DNA of 64,000 nucleotides from Trametes villosa (Eukaryota; Basidiomycota; Agaricomycetes; Polyporales; Polyporaceae), in assembly GCA_002964805.2 (NCBI GenBank), contig PUDQ02000020.1:434001-498000 (forward strand). The letters run 5' to 3'. The notes under the pieces are model-generated. The model was not told where the DNA came from. It saw only the letters and a program-made list of their open reading frames with translations, and made no database searches. Every line of letters starts with the position of its first letter. Position 1 is the stretch's first letter. Of this stretch, positions 24,192-36,495 are shown one piece after another. The position numbers and the translations under genes are program-made.

Positions 24192-25054
24192 GTCGTGAGT
24201 CGTCAAGAGCCAAGCAGGAGTAGTAGTCCGAGTGGGTGGGGGATACCAGATCTGAGAAAAATGAATAAGACAGAAAACCTGAGTCAGTAGAGGCGAGGGC
24301 GATGGATGTGGTCTGGTCAGCACAGTGTGCCGGCCGGCGTCTGTGGCAGGCCTTCTTGCAACGCCTGCTGTTTGGCTCTGTTTGGGCACTGCCACCAGGC
24401 CACTCGCGAGGTTTCCCCACACCGCCAGCTCCTGCCCTCCTCCGTCCCTTTGGCAACTTTGTCTTGCTCAACATTCCCCTAGACTGCTCGACGGATACCA
24501 CCCTTGTTCTCAAATTAGTGGAAGGCGCGAAGCTCTGCTGCTCCGGGTCTTTGACCCACATGCCACACCGGTGACCGGTGCCCAACTTTCGGCCTCGGGA
24601 CACTTCTGTCGGAGCGCTGGTTCATATAACCAACTGACTCGCCATCACACTGCTCGTCCAGACAGCACGCTGCGCCGTTGCAAGCACATACCCGGTCAGA
24701 CAGCGCAGGGGTCTACTGATATCCACTTAACCTTTAACTAGGACGCCTTCGTACTCCAACGCTGCCGGGTGGTATAACCATTAATGTATTTAGAGCCGTG
24801 TCGTTCGGGCAGCCGGATACCTGTACGTGATTGACTTCACTGTATCAACAGCATCATTTCAGTGGACCACGAGCACCCTCGACCGGGTCACTATGACGTG
24901 TGGGGCAGCATTCACACTCACTTTATGCAGCCGCGCTGCGGTCACAGCCGCAGAACACATACCCGTTTCGCAGTGATCCCGGACTTGTACGCGATGTACA
25001 AAAGGGCGCGCGAAGGATGCCCTTCACATCACGCCTGCCTAAGACCACCCCAAG
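24192..25054. other. Divergent promoter region
   Basis: Shared upstream region of SPT2 (-) and the FAD oxidase (+). AT content rises around 24730-24800. ORFs on both strands lack protein character. No regulatory element is strong enough to name. Confidence 0.4.
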
Positions 25055-27079
25055 ATGCGCTCTTTTGCAGGACTTTCATGGCTCGTCTTCTCCCTCATCC
25101 TCCCAAGCAGAGGAGCGGACACACCTCGTTGTCGATGCACTTCCAGCGATGCTTGCTGGCCCTCCCAAAGCGACTTCGACTCTCTAGCCCAGCAAGTATC
25201 TCAACCGCTCATTCATCCCTTCCCACCAGCCCAACCGTGCTATGCCAACGCAAGCTCAACCGAGTGTGCGACCATCGTGGCCAACTGGACCGACGGTGAT
25301 TGGCGCGCGGACCAGCCGGGCGCCATGCAGGAGACCAACTACGAGACTTTCACGTTCCCGAACGGCACTATCGACGCTTGCTACCTCAATCTCACGCTCA
25401 ACATCCCGTGCCAACAGGGAAGCGTGCCTGTCATCGGCGTTGACGCGCGTGCCATTGGAGATATTCAGGCTGGGGTGAAGTTCGCCGCTGAACACAACCT
25501 CCGCCTTGTTGTGAAGAATACAGGGTACCTCCTGTCGTTCTCTACAGAAAGCTACCGCCACTGAACACTCCTTGCAGACACGACTACCTTGGTCGAAGCA
25601 CTGCAAGGGGGTCGTTTGTGATATGGACCCACCACCTGAAGAACATCACTGTTCATCCGAGCTTCCAGCCTACTGGTGCCCCTGCAAATGAGACTTACGA
25701 GCAAGGTTTGAACGTTTTCACGCATATCATCTCCGCATCTTCTGATACTCGGCACTATAGCCATCACTGTTGGGTCTGGGGTACAGTGGCATGAAGCTTA
25801 CGCTGCTGCCAGTGCAGCGGGACGGGGCATGGTCGGTGGTGTGTCCGCCGGCGGTTCCGTCGGCGCAGGTGGTGGATGGCCTCTCGGAGGAGGACATAGC
25901 GCTCTCTCGCCGACGTATGGCTTGGGTCAGTACTTCATTCATGCGATGCTTAAGAATACTCACGAGCGTATACCGGTCCTTAGGCGTCGATAACATCCTC
26001 GAATTTTCCGTGGTCCTCTCCAACGGCACATTCGTGACTGCCAACACCCACCTCAACTCCGATCTCTTCTGGGCCCTGCGTGGTGGCGGAGGCGGGACGT
26101 TCGGGGTGACCACGTCGGTCACGTACCGCACGCACCCCGACGTGCCCGTCATCGGCGCCACGCTCCTCGCCAACGTCACCAACTCCGAGGTGCCCAACGA
26201 CGCCTACCGCAAGGCCTTCCTCGAGCTGGTACGCATCACCCCGAACCTGACCGACGCCGGCTGGGGCGGGTACACCATGTTCGAGGCGGAGAACAACACG
26301 TTCTCGGTCACCCTGCTCTACCTCATCCCGAACGTGTCGTGGGCGGAGGCCAACGCCACGATCCTCCCCTACTTCAACCACGTCCAGGAGCTCGCGGCGA
26401 ACTCGAGCGGAGACACGAGCCCGCTGGTCGTGGAGGCGGCGTTCACCGCGCCGTTCGCGTCCTTCCTCGACTGGGACGCGCAGTTCATCCCCACCACGGG
26501 CGATGTCGGCTTCAACGCCGAGCTGGGGTCGTGGCTCCTGCCGCGGACCACCCTCGAGAACGACTCGGAGAAGGTCGCGGATACCGTGCTGAACACTTCG
26601 TTCGCCTACTAGTACGTGGACCGGATAGCTGTGTTCCTCGATATCTCTGACACCCCGCAGTCCCGTCGCGGGAGGAGCGGTCTCGCGCGTCGATCCCGAT
26701 TCAACGGGCCTTAACCTGGCCTGGCGCAAGGCCAATGCGCACGTCTTGCCGGCGACGGCGTGGCCGGAGGGCGCGAACTCCACCACGATCAGCGCGCTGC
26801 AGCAGAAGCTGAAGGAGAACACTGCGAAGCTGCGCGCCCTCGCTCCGGAGTCTGGCGCGTACTTCAACGAGGTGCGTACATAGTCTCATACGGAGAAGCG
26901 TCGTGCTAATGGTCCGCCAGGCGTCTCGGTTCGAGCCTGACTTCAAGCACTCGTTCTTCGGGTCGCACTACGATGCACTGCGGGCGATCAAGCGGGTGTA
27001 TGACCCGATCGACCTGTTCGTGGTCACGGAGGGCGTAGGGTCGGATGAGTGGGACAAGGAGCTGAGATGCCGGGTCTAA
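25055..27079 (+). CDS. Secreted BBE/VAO-family FAD-dependent oxidase
   Basis: Berberine-bridge/6-hydroxynicotine-oxidase-like flavoprotein. A signal peptide begins MRSFAGLSWLVFSLIL (mature near the Asp/Cys after RGAD). The PP-loop region is VDARAIGDIQAGVKFAAEH; the covalent-FAD motif is NTG-HDYLGRSTARG (His near 25575). FAD-binding Gly-rich motifs are ITVGSGVQWHEAY, GMVGGVSAGGSVGAG and GWPLGGGHSALSP, then ALRGGGGGTFGVTTSVTYRT. The C-terminal BBE strand reads FNEASRFEPDFKHSFFG and YDALRAIKRVYDPIDLFVV. About six introns, the stop being 27077-27079. Many N-linked glycosylation sequons (NLT, NVT, NAT) agree with secretion. A CxxG bicovalent cysteine is not seen, so monocovalent attachment is likely (inference). 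Candidate roles are sugar, lignan or alkaloid-like oxidation; substrate unknown. Confidence 0.87.
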
Positions 27080-27223
27080 GTCGACGCAACATCGTCCAGA
27101 GATCGTAGGAAGTCATCGCAAAACTTTGGACGCACGGTGAATTAGATGGCAGTCCTGGTGCTAACGACCAGAATGCATCTAGTCTTGCTTGGCAAAGATA
27201 TCACAGTATAGACATGCTCCTCT

Positions 27224-27243
27224 TCTCGTCTCGTCTCGTCTCG
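27224..27243. repeat. (TCTCG)4 microsatellite
   Basis: Four tandem copies of a 5-base unit in the 3' flank of the FAD oxidase. Confidence 0.7.
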
Positions 27244-27793
27244 CGCCTTCAACCATCGCTCGTAACAACTTGTGTCGCAAAGCCATCGGCGCACTGGATA
27301 TCCGGAGCTCCGAGTCCCTAAGCGCTACTGTCTCCGACAGGGACCGCCCGTGTGCCCTACGGTGGTGGCGGCGGCGTCCCCTAGCGCTCAGAATGCGACA
27401 ACCTCCTCCTGACGGCGGGATGAAAATTCACCGCGCCTGGCATGATGGGCGCCGAACGCAACTGACAGAAGAACTGGAAAGCTGACGAGAATTTTTGAGT
27501 AGTACAAGGAGGGGGGGCCATGCTGACCCCGCCCCCGCACACTCGCCATCGGGATTGCCACCGGGGTTGTATTCCAGCGTCCCGATCCCGATCTACGCTG
27601 CTGTGCACCTCACCGAATGGGATACTCAAAGCCGCATCGGGCTTGTGCATGTCCTCGACGGTGGGCCATATAGCGTTTCCGTGCTGCAAGGAATGACAGG
27701 TGCGTCAACGACAACGCTGAAGCAACATGGTCGTGTCGGCATCGACCGCCCGCGTGCGCGGTTCTATCCATCGTCGGGTCACGACGATACAAG

Positions 27794-27800
27794 TATAAAT
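27794..27800 (+). promoter_or_regulatory. TATA box of the DUF6534-like gene
   Basis: TATAAAT ending about 95 bp before the ATG at 27895, in the spacing seen for other TATA elements in this window. Confidence 0.55.
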
Positions 27801-27894
27801 ACGTGAGTATGCCCCGCAGCGTTGGAACCAAACCTTTCATCGACAGGCTGTTCCTTCCATCCGAAATTCACCAACGGCATCTGGTGTCAACGCT

Positions 27895-30231
27895 ATGAGT
27901 GTCGCAGCGCAAGTTGTAGCCTCTGGAGCTGTTTCCGGCGATCCTCCGGCTCTACTACCCGCTAGCCTGGATAGCACATTCGGGTTCGTACTTGTGGGCA
28001 TATACGCTGGGCTTTTGTGAGTTTTCCTCGAGGAATAGTCGTGGCATTCACATTGACCCTTCATTCGATAGTTTATATGGAATAGCGGTTTCCCAGATGT
28101 ACCGGTACTGGCGGCTGTATCCAAGTGATCATGTATGGATAAGAGGCCTAGTGAGTAGACTAACCCAGTGCCCCGCGTCCGTCCTGTGGTACTCATATGA
28201 GATCGCACAGGTTTTCGGGATATTGTAAAGGCTCTTTTCTCGTATAGGGCCGTGCAGCAATTGATTTTCCTGCGCAGCGTGTTCGAAACCTGGCATACGA
28301 TCATCTGTGTGATGTTTATGTGAGTACCCAATGACGATACGATGCTCCTACAGCGTCTCCCGGGGCTTACAGACTCTCTGAATGCGTAGATACTACCACC
28401 TCGTCTCAAGCCATTCCAATCCTGAGATCCTCTCGGCTAACGACTGGTGAGGACGAATCTCCGCCTTCTATACAACGCGTGTCGTGCTGCGTCTGTATTC
28501 GTGGAGTGCTGACATCGCAACTTTGTCTATTCAGGACCATGAGTGTGAGAGACTATCACCAGGATTGCGAGCTGGTTCTATCGGGTTTCTGACTGAACTA
28601 TCGATAGGCTGTACCTCCGGTGTCTGTGAGTGTTGTCCTCTACAGTGCTTTCGTCAGAACTGCCTTTTTACGTCGTATCTCCAGGGTATCTCCATCCTAC
28701 AGTGCCAGGTGTGAGTGCGCCGCGTCCTGGTACTGTTACAATTGCTAATCGTAAACGACACGCTTTAGCTTCTACGCTGTACGGGTATATCGATGTGCGT
28801 AATACGCCTGCCTGGAATTCACTCGCCAATGACATCGCTCATGCTGGGCAAATCCAGTTGAGAAACGGTTCATATATCGATTCATCGTCGGTGTAGCAGT
28901 ACGTCTTCCAATGCTCAATCCATCCGCACTGCGACTTACCCTGATACGCGAATGCCGTTGAACGTAGGTCATAGCCATGATCTGTTCACTCGGTAAGTTG
29001 TACCTGTTGGTATATCGTAGTATGCTCAGCATCTATTCTCGCGCAGGCTGGACAATCGGTAGGTGTCTCCATCTTTCAGCTACGCCAGACCAACTGATGC
29101 AAGACTCCGCCCCCATAAGCTTCCACGATTGAAGGGTGCGTTCTCTTGTAATTGGAGCGCCGTAGTGGTGACCTGACTTCGACCACGACGTCTAGATCCC
29201 GCAACAATCTCAGCGGCTTCGAGAAAATCAGCGTATGTGTTGCAAAGTCCGACCCGTCACATCTTGCTTGCACCGCTCACATACTACGCGCCCCTTCGCA
29301 GTGGCTTATTGGCGCCATGTTCGGCTTTGCGATGTTGGCAGACATCTGTCTGACTGGCACTCTGATTGTCGTACTGCTTCGCAGTCGCACCGGGTTCAAG
29401 CCGTGAGTAGTTCTTCACACGACTGTCCCGGACAACACGAGGTTGACCTTTGAACAGAACAGATTCGATGCTCGAAACTCTGGTGATCTATGCTATGAAC
29501 ACAGGTACGCCCTCTAGGCCGTATATGCATCCGTCTATTATATTTACTAATGCACTCGTAGGTCTGCTCACAGCGTAAGCTTGAAGCAACACTGTGACGG
29601 CATGCACAAAAACTCACTTTACGCGTGTAGGGTTGTCGGCTTGCCGTGCTTTGTCTTCGTGAGCTCCATTTCTCGTATTGTTACGCCAGAAGCCTCAAGA
29701 CATCGCTTTCCGACAGACTCTCGTTCTTCGCGGGAACCTCATTTTTGCTGGCCTCGGCGTAGTCCAAGTCAAGCGTGCGTCATGCCGTCTTCGTACTATT
29801 GACTGTTAATGAACTAAACAACGACGCCAGTGTACACAAACTCCGTCCTTGCTGTGTACGTATCCAGGGTTCCACTGTGCGCCTGGGCTGTATTGCTAAC
29901 ATTGCCTCTCGTATCAGCCTGAACTCCCGTCGTTCACTTGAAGACCGCCGGTTTGCAGGCTTCGCGGACATGGCGTCGTTTGAAGTGGACCCTCCCGGGA
30001 AGCCCGCGCGCGGCAGTCTATCATCACTGCAAGCCGTTTCGGTAAGCTGTCATCTACGCTAGCCGCGTTCGCGTATACAACCTGGAGCAGTCGCTCACGC
30101 ATATCCGGCTGCAGTTGCCTGGCACTTTGTCAAGTGTGGGTGGGACGATCTCGCATGACAGCTTGGATATGTCGATGTTGGGGATGGATAACGTGGAGGA
30201 AAGCAAGCGGGAGCGCGTAAGCAGTGCGTGA
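27895..30231 (+). CDS. DUF6534-like seven-helix membrane protein
   Basis: Very fragmented gene with many short exons. Visible blocks are MSVAAQVVASGAVSGD, TFGFVLVGIYAGLL, YGIAVSQMYRYWRLYPSDH, YYHLVSSHSNPEIL, WLIGAMFGFAMLADICLTGT, LIVVLLRSRTGFKPTDSMLE, TLVIYAMNTGLLTA, then YTNSVLAV-LNSRRSLEDR. This sequence of motifs (TFG.VL.G at the start, RSRTGFK.TDSM, IY..NTGLLT, a short Y.NS.LA.LN.R) is that of the Agaricomycete DUF6534 family, predicted to span the membrane seven times; its biochemical function is unknown. A soluble tail follows, ending in an exon with LEQSLTHIRLQLPG; the TGA is at 30229-30231. Several middle exons (28480-29150) are short and I could not fix all junctions, so a frameshift or decay cannot be excluded there. 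Confidence 0.68.
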
Positions 30232-30566
30232 AGCGTCGGTGCCGGCAAAGTCGTAGCACGAATTTCCCTATGGCAGAGAACTGTCACTGAACGCCGACGG
30301 TGAACCCGCCCATGATAATGATGTCAGTGATGGTATTCCGTCTAGTCCTACTGTGTCGTATGTCAAGGATATCGCACCGAATGGGAATATGGATGTGCTC
30401 CTACTCTTTTGTCTTCTCTATAATCGCCGCTCGTGACTTTTCGTGTCGTAAAGCTGTCCGCGCAGGTGCAAACCCGCACCTCTCAGAACCATCTCATACT
30501 CACTCCCCTCGCACACCACCCCTCGTCCAACATCCAATCGCCCACACCGGCACCCCTCACAATCGC
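30232..30566. other. Intergenic, convergent 3' ends
   Basis: Short spacer between the DUF6534-like gene (+) and the MFS transporter (-). No gene seen. Confidence 0.4.
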
Positions 30567-32629
30567 TCACGCCTCCTCGTCCGACATCGTGCGCTCGGGC
30601 AGGAGCGTCGCGACGCCGAGCGCGACGCACACGAGCGCGGCGAGCGCCCAGTAGACGAAGTACCCGCCGAGGTAGTGGTGCTCCTGGTCGATCGAGAGCG
30701 CGAAGAGCGAGTTCGCGGTCGCGGGCCCGACCGTGCGCATCACGCTCACGAGCATCTGCGCGAGCCCGTTCACGGAGCCGAGCGACGCCTTGTTCGGCGC
30801 GGACGCGGTGATGAAGATGAACACACAGCCTGCCAGTGCGGGGCCGTCGTCAGCGGGGGTCCTTGCGTATCAAGAGGGGCAGGGGAAGGGAAGACTGACC
30901 GTAGGAGAAGTTGACCGCGATGCTGAGGAGCGCCTGGCCCAGCACGATCGCCCACACAGTCCGACTCATGCCCTCGACGCGCGCAAGCCCATTAATCACC
31001 GGGAACAGCGCAAACACGGGCAACAAACTCGCGATGCCCGCCGTATACACGCGCTTCGTCCCGAACCGGTCGTGCACGCGCCCGAACAGCCAGATCTGCA
31101 CCACCCCGTTCGTCACACCGTACAGCGAGAGGATGAGGCCGATCGTCTGCGGGGCGAGCCCGAGCCCGCCCAAAGCGACGGGCGTCGAGTAGAAGACGGG
31201 CTGGATGGCGCGCAGGGTGATGTCGACGATCGCGAGGAAGGCGTAGTTCGCGGCGGCGACGACGACGCGCGGGGTGAGCAGGCGGCGCAGCGGGAGCGGG
31301 CGCTCGGAGGAGTCGAGCGGGGCGGACTTGGGCACTTGCACGTCTGCTTCGAGCGCGGCTTCTTTGGGCGAGAGCCGGAGGAGTTTGCGGATGGACGTGG
31401 GGTTGCGCACGGTCTGTAGGGAAAGCGCGGGTCAGGGACCGGGAGGAGGAAGGGGTGGAATCTGGATCGGCGTACCTCTTTCAGGAAGAAGAGGGTGACG
31501 AAGCAGGCGATCGCCGAGAAGGTCGCGGGGATGGCGCAGGCAAGGAAATAAGGATAGGTTTTGAAGAAGTCGGAGTGCCCGAAGACGTCGGGGAAGCGCT
31601 CTGCCGGCCGCGACAAAGTGCCGCCAATGACAGGGCTGATCAGGACGTGAGCCGGGTATACTCGCGTACAAAGTATAGAGTAAGCTCACCCAATGGTCGC
31701 GCCCGTAGACCACGCGATGGGCAGGAATGCGTACGCCTGGGCGATATTCGAGGGGTCCGTGATCTCGGCCAGCATGCTCTTCATTACACCGATGTTGCCG
31801 TTCAGAGCGCCGTTTAGGCTTCGGCTGTGGGGCGGTTAGTAGGTTCAGCGGCGTTTCGGTCCGCGCCTGAAAGAAGGCGTACCTGACTACCGCTCCCCAG
31901 AATGTCCGTGACAGACCGAAGCAGTACATGGATATGGACAGACCCATGAGGCCGGTCATGATCACAGGCTTACGCCCTATGTGGTCCGACACCCGACTCC
32001 AGTGCAGGACCGTAAGAGCCTGAGTGGCGAAGAAGATAGATTGCTGTGGGCATGGGCGTAAGTGACAGCCCTACGCGAGTTGACAGCACGGGAGGTGAGA
32101 TGGCTCATTGTAAGCAGAACCCACTAGGACGAGCGGTGCAATTCTCATATACCCGACAGAAGACCGCGCCGGTGTCCCCGCGGATTCTGTTACGAAGTCG
32201 CTAAGATGTGGTGTTACGTACCATCAGGCCGACATAGTATCCCACCCGTGTCTCGTCTCCATGAGTAATGCCAATATTCCGGATGAGCTACAGTGATTGA
32301 AGTCGGGCTTGAGTCCAGAGCTATGAAAGGTCTCGTGTCGGTGTCCTGCTTACGTCTGGAGCAAACGGATAGATGACCTGGCTCGTAAGAGGTTCCGCGA
32401 GCTGCAGAACGAGGAGGATGGAGAACTGTCCCCAGGGTATGGGGCTATGTTTCCGCTTGTGTGCCGGGTGGTGCTCGGACGCGAGCAGAGGCGTTTCCTC
32501 GTCCGTCTGGGTGTGTCGTGCGGTCATGGCAAAAGGAAGAGAGAGAAAGGGAGAAGGGGGGGAAGAGGGGGAGGGCGGGAATTGAGGGTCAGAGGGCGAC
32601 TCTGAAGATGGTGTAGGCCGAGGAGGCAT
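30567..32629 (-). CDS. MFS transporter (ZIFL/YCR023C-like)
   Basis: Major facilitator with about 12 helices. A hydrophilic N-terminus (MPPRPTPSSES..., or an internal start at MTARHTQTDEETPLLA, 32527) is followed by QFSILLVLQLAEPLTSQVIY, then the loop 2-3 motif HWSRVSDHIGRKPVI (the MFS D-x-x-GRKP signature), FLPIAWSTGATIG and PVIGGTLSRP. An acidic central loop (EAALEADVQVP) precedes the second half: RVVVAAANYAFLAIVDITLR, GLILSLYGVTNGVVQIW, SLYGV-type turns, the R-rich RVHDRFGTKRVY, LLPVFALFPVIN, and a last helix WALAALVCVALGVATLLPE. The stop at 30567 follows the DEEA end. The layout with a DETPLLA-like dileucine-type motif and the closest remembered families (fungal vacuolar/plasma-membrane drug or zinc-related MFS such as YCR023C) suggest export or vacuolar sequestration; substrate unknown. 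Confidence 0.85.
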
Positions 32630-33590
32630 GACTTATAAGTGCGGTGAGCCATGTTCGGCGGAAAGCCGATGAGTCAAGGGAAAACGGCTGGACGTGGTAT
32701 CAGTCCCATTACCTAAATAGATGCCACCCATGACTTCCTTGTCAGAACCCGTCGGCGTTCGCGATCCTCGTTCTCATCCCGCACTCACAAACTACCGACC
32801 CCGTCCACATCGCGCGCGGCGACTGCCTGTCGCGGCCTCCAGCGCGCGCGCCGTCTAAGAATGGCGGGGCGACGGTCCGCCGATGGGCATAGATTAGGAG
32901 CGAGGACTGATAAAGCGGCGGGAGAAAAGTCCGACCAATGGACGAAGGAAGTCGTTCTTTCTGCTCATCCTCGCGCATTTCGTAACAATCATCCCGCCCA
33001 CGTGCTCCCCGTCCCAGGCCACAGGCGCCCGGGGCTAGCTCACGCAGCCCGCCTTTCTTGTCTTCTTCCCCTCCGCCTCTCTCGACTGCGCTCGCCTCCT
33101 CGTCAGCTGTCTCGCTGGGCTAGAACATCTCAATGGTCTCCCGCAGTCTCCAGCTCTCTGGGAACAACGTAAAGCCTCGCAAAGTCTCCGCGTCTCGACC
33201 AGCACGGACCGGCCGCCTTGTCCTTTCTTCCCTCGTTGCCGCCCGCTGCGGTGCTACGGCCTTTCCGACCCCCTCGCCTACCAATCGCCTCAGGTCTCTT
33301 GCATACCATCATCAGACTCCAAAGGATGGCTAGCTACTCGCCTAAAACGCGCGTGAATGGGTCCCACCCCGCCCCGCCTCGCGGCCCACCGCCATGGCCC
33401 ATGTATCAGACACGCGCCTGGCTCAGGGTCACCTTCACCACGTTGATTTGTGATCCCAGAACAAGGACCAAGCGCAACCACCCACGCCTCTTAGCCACAT
33501 CCTGCCGCCTACATAAACCCTCGCGACGGTAACGTTCTCTCTCTGTCGCTCTCTCACTCTCACTACCGCACAAGCACAATTCCTCCGCAT
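32630..33590. other. Divergent promoter region
   Basis: Upstream of the MFS gene (-) and the Pro-rich gene (+). Pyrimidine-rich before 33591 (TCTCTCTGTCGCTCTCTCAC near 33540). Arg-rich ORFs here look like shadows. Confidence 0.4.
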
Positions 33591-34697
33591 ATGCCCGCCA
33601 TGCTCGCCGTGAAGCCCATGGACTCGCCCCGTATTCCCCAGAAGGTCTCCATCCTGTACATTAACGGGGTGCCGGTGATGGTGGATGCAAATTGGTTCGA
33701 CATATGCTTCCAGGCGGGCTTCAAGCCGGGCAGCTTGCCCACAGTGCTGCCCAGAGCAAGCAAGCCGAAATCCGAAACGGCCCCCTCCTGGCAAACTCCC
33801 ACCAGCCTCGACACTGGCGGGGACGCAGTGCTCATCCCCACTGAGGTTCCGGAGAGGCGTCTGTCGCCCATCGGGTCGCGCCGTGCTCCTAGTCGTCCCG
33901 CGTCGGTAGCCCCGCTGGCCCCGCAACGGAAGGCTGCCAGGCCGCTGCCCGTCCAGCCCCGAGTGGCTCAGGCCAACCAGGGCTTGAGAGAGCTGCCGAT
34001 CCGGCCTTCCTCTGCACCCCCGTTCCCTCAACGCCCGCCAGGCTTGCCCCTGCCCCCAGCGCGAGAGGTCGAGAAGAGACTTGCCGTTCAAGCACCCCCC
34101 GCGGTGCCCGTCCAAGTCCCGGCACCCGCTGCGCCCGCCCCAGCGCAAGTCCCGGCACCTCCTGCGCCGGCGCCAGTCCCAGTGGCACCCCCGGCGCCTC
34201 AACAGAACCGGGACGAGACGATGGCGCAAACAGGACACGACGTGAGCGAGTGTCAAGGCGACCCCCTTTGTCCTCTCCACCGCCGGCGCCCCGCCCCTAA
34301 GCGAAGAGTGGACGGCAAGCCAACCGGACCGCACTGGAGGAAGCCTCTCCAGCTCTGGGAAGATCGGCCCTTGTTCGGGTACGTCCTCCCCCTTGTCCCT
34401 TTGTCCCTTGTCCCTTGTTTCCCGTCCTTTCGGTCTTCCAACTTTCAACGAGCCTCGTAACTGACATGGCATTGTCACAGGGGACGGCAGTGTAATACCT
34501 TCTACTGCTCGGGCCGCGGCTGCGCGGATTGCCAGTACCTCACGAGCCGCAGCGGCAGCGTGATGTGGGCCAAACTCGCGCGGTACATGATCGAAGACAA
34601 GCTCGAGGACATCAGTATGCGCTCGCGCTACGCGGAGGACACGCTCTCCCTCCTGCGCTTCCGGGCCACGTTCCAGGTCCGCCGCTCGCTGGCCTGA
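33591..34697 (+). CDS. Unknown Pro/Ala-rich protein with C-terminal Cys cluster
   Basis: I do not recognise this protein. Two exons, 33591-34378 and 34481-34697, join in frame to 334 residues. The N-terminus, VSILYINGVPVMVDANWFD, looks globular. Residues about 60-210 are Pro/Ala/Val-rich and disordered, with repeated PAPAPAPVPV-type units. The C-terminal part is Cys-bearing: CQGDPLCPLHRRRP, then after the intron RQCNTFYCSGRGCADCQYL (four cysteines in 14 residues), followed by an amphipathic helix, WAKLARYMIEDKLED. The Cys pattern resembles a zinc-binding knuckle (inference). No signal peptide. An alternative long ORF on the opposite strand covers the same bases but has no protein features. 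The intron placement restores the Cys motif, which supports the model. Confidence 0.62.
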
Positions 34698-34987
34698 GTC
34701 GAGTCTGAGCCCGCTTCGTGTCTCTCCTGCCCCGGATCGAGTGCGAGTGCAAGCGCCTGAACGTTGCCGAGAACTTTGTGTCTGTATCCGTATCTGCTTC
34801 TGTATCGAGTATCGTATCGTCGTCTCCATGTATGTCTGAATCCCTCCTGTATGCCTCTCCGCTTATGTTACATGCAATCACTATGCCCTCCACTCTCCTG
34901 CGTGCTTCAAGTTCCTTCAACTGCGTTGACTCCGACTCGGCCGCGAGTGGCACGAAGGCGGCGCGCCATCGTATCCGCCGCGTGTGC

Positions 34988-36269
34988 TCATGGGCAGAAC
35001 GTGATGGTGTAGTCCGCCGCCAAGGCCGCGTCGCACGGGAAGAGCGCGGTCCCGCTCGACTCGTCGTACGCGTACGCGTACGAGTTCGGGCAGTTGTCCT
35101 CTGCACATCCCACATCCCATCAGCACCTTCCAGGATCCTGTGGACAACACAAGAAAGGGAGGGGACGCACTGAAGTAGGAGTAGAACTGCACGCCCGAGC
35201 TTGGGCAGGTGGCCGGCGTGTTGAAGGTGCCCGTGCAGCAGTTCGGGTTGTTCGCTGCGCGCAGACGGGGCTGTCAGCCTCCGCGGAAGAAGAGGCGAAT
35301 GATGGGGAGGGCGAAACATACTAGGGTCGCCGAGGCCGGCGGCGCATGCGCTGTTACAGCCCACCGCAGCCCCGTTCGAGTCGAAGGGGCCCTTGAGCTG
35401 GTCGGGGCCTGCGGAAGAGTGAGGATGTGAGCATTCGTGCATGTGGGCTTAAAAACATGGATGAAGCGCACAGTTCGGGGCGAGGTCGACGGAGCAGTCG
35501 GCGACGTTGCACCCGACGTTGTTGTCGACCCGCACGGGAAGGTTGTATCCGTCAACGAGCGAGACTGCGGTCCGCGGTCAGCGCTGTTTCCTTCACGGCT
35601 GCGGCAGAGGCAGGGCGCAGAACGTACCATCGTAGTTGTCCGGGTTGCCGTTGATACCCAGCGTGAACTCGGCGACGGTCGCGGGCGGAACACCCTGCGC
35701 AGGGATTCAAGGTCAGCGCCCACTCATCGCCTTCCGCATGGCGGCTAGTAGAGACACGCACCGTCCCGGTGTGCTCGTCGCACTCGAGGCCGCCGTTGCA
35801 GCCGCCGTCGAGGCACTGGGTCGGGCCCGGCGTGCCTGTGCTGAAGTCGCAGTCGCGGCGACCCTGCATATTCATACATCAGCGACAAAGCGTGGAAGAG
35901 GAGCAGGAGTAGGGGAGGGCGTACCCAGATACGGCCTGCCTGCCAGTTGTCGGGGACGCTGAACGAGACGGTCGCCCCGGCGGCTTGCTCCCAGCCGGTC
36001 GCCTGGTCGGGGACGGCAGAGCCGACGTTCAGGTCGGTGAAGAGCTGTAGTAAACTGTATTAGGGTCTGTACAATGGGGTTCGTTCGAAAATGCACATAC
36101 AGCAGGCCTGAAGAGAGGAGTGCAGTGAGCAAAGGGTGCAGATGATGAAGGGAGAATGTTGAACGACTAACCAAATCGTGAAGGGGCAGTTGTTCGTGAC
36201 AGTGAAGGTCCTCGCAGACGCCTTCGCGGCGAACACGGCGAGAGTGATAGAAGCAATGAAGCTCTTCAT
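34988..36269 (-). CDS. Thaumatin-like secreted protein (copy 1)
   Basis: Extracellular Cys-rich beta-glucan-associated protein. The signal peptide MKSFIASITLAVFAAKASA precedes RTFTVTNNCPFTIWLV, the usual first strand. Later blocks: DLNVGSAVPDQATGWEQAAG, VSFSVPDNWQAGRIWGRRDC, CLDGGCNGGLECDEHTGT (thaumatin motif region), PPATVAEFTLGINGNPDN, YNLPVRVDNN, CSVDLAPNCP, GCNSACAAGLGDP, CCTGTFNTPATCPSSG, and NCPNSYAYAYDESSGTALFP, closing ITFCP. The cysteines match the standard 16-Cys pattern. Start codon at 36269, stop at 34988, about nine introns of ordinary length. Fungal members can bind or cleave beta-1,3-glucan; the acidic cleft residues are present but activity is inferred. A TATAAAT element sits 100 bp upstream. 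Confidence 0.9.
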
Positions 36270-36368
36270 GGTGTTGCGTTCGGGTTCGTGGGGTGTCGGA
36301 GGCTTGGAGGTTGAGCTGAGTAGGGCACACTGAGGAGCTCTGTTCGTTTCCAGCTCATCCGAGAGGGC

Positions 36369-36375
36369 ATTTATA
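36369..36375 (-). promoter_or_regulatory. TATA box of thaumatin-like copy 1
   Basis: TATAAAT on the minus strand, 100 bp before the start codon at 36269. Confidence 0.55.
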
Positions 36376-36495
36376 CCAACTCTTCAACAGCGCTTCCTCC
36401 CATCCTGATGACCAGAATGTCACAAGACGACCCTGGCGGCAGCTCAACCTCTAGCGACGGCTGAACATTGACCGCTGGTCGGCAGCCCACCGCGG

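Larger units (their letters stand above)
27080..27894. other. Intergenic with short tandem repeat and TATA box
   Basis: Contains (TCTCG)x4 at 27224-27243 and the TATA element of the next gene. I see no gene. Confidence 0.4.

Noticed and set aside
25980..26867. Long minus-strand ORF in the FAD oxidase
   Set aside because: Shadow of the oxidase exon; Arg/Val-rich with no domain.
33435..34829. 464-aa minus-strand ORF over the Pro-rich gene
   Set aside because: Its translation is Arg/Gly-rich antisense of the two-exon Pro/Cys protein, which has a clean intron and Cys motif.
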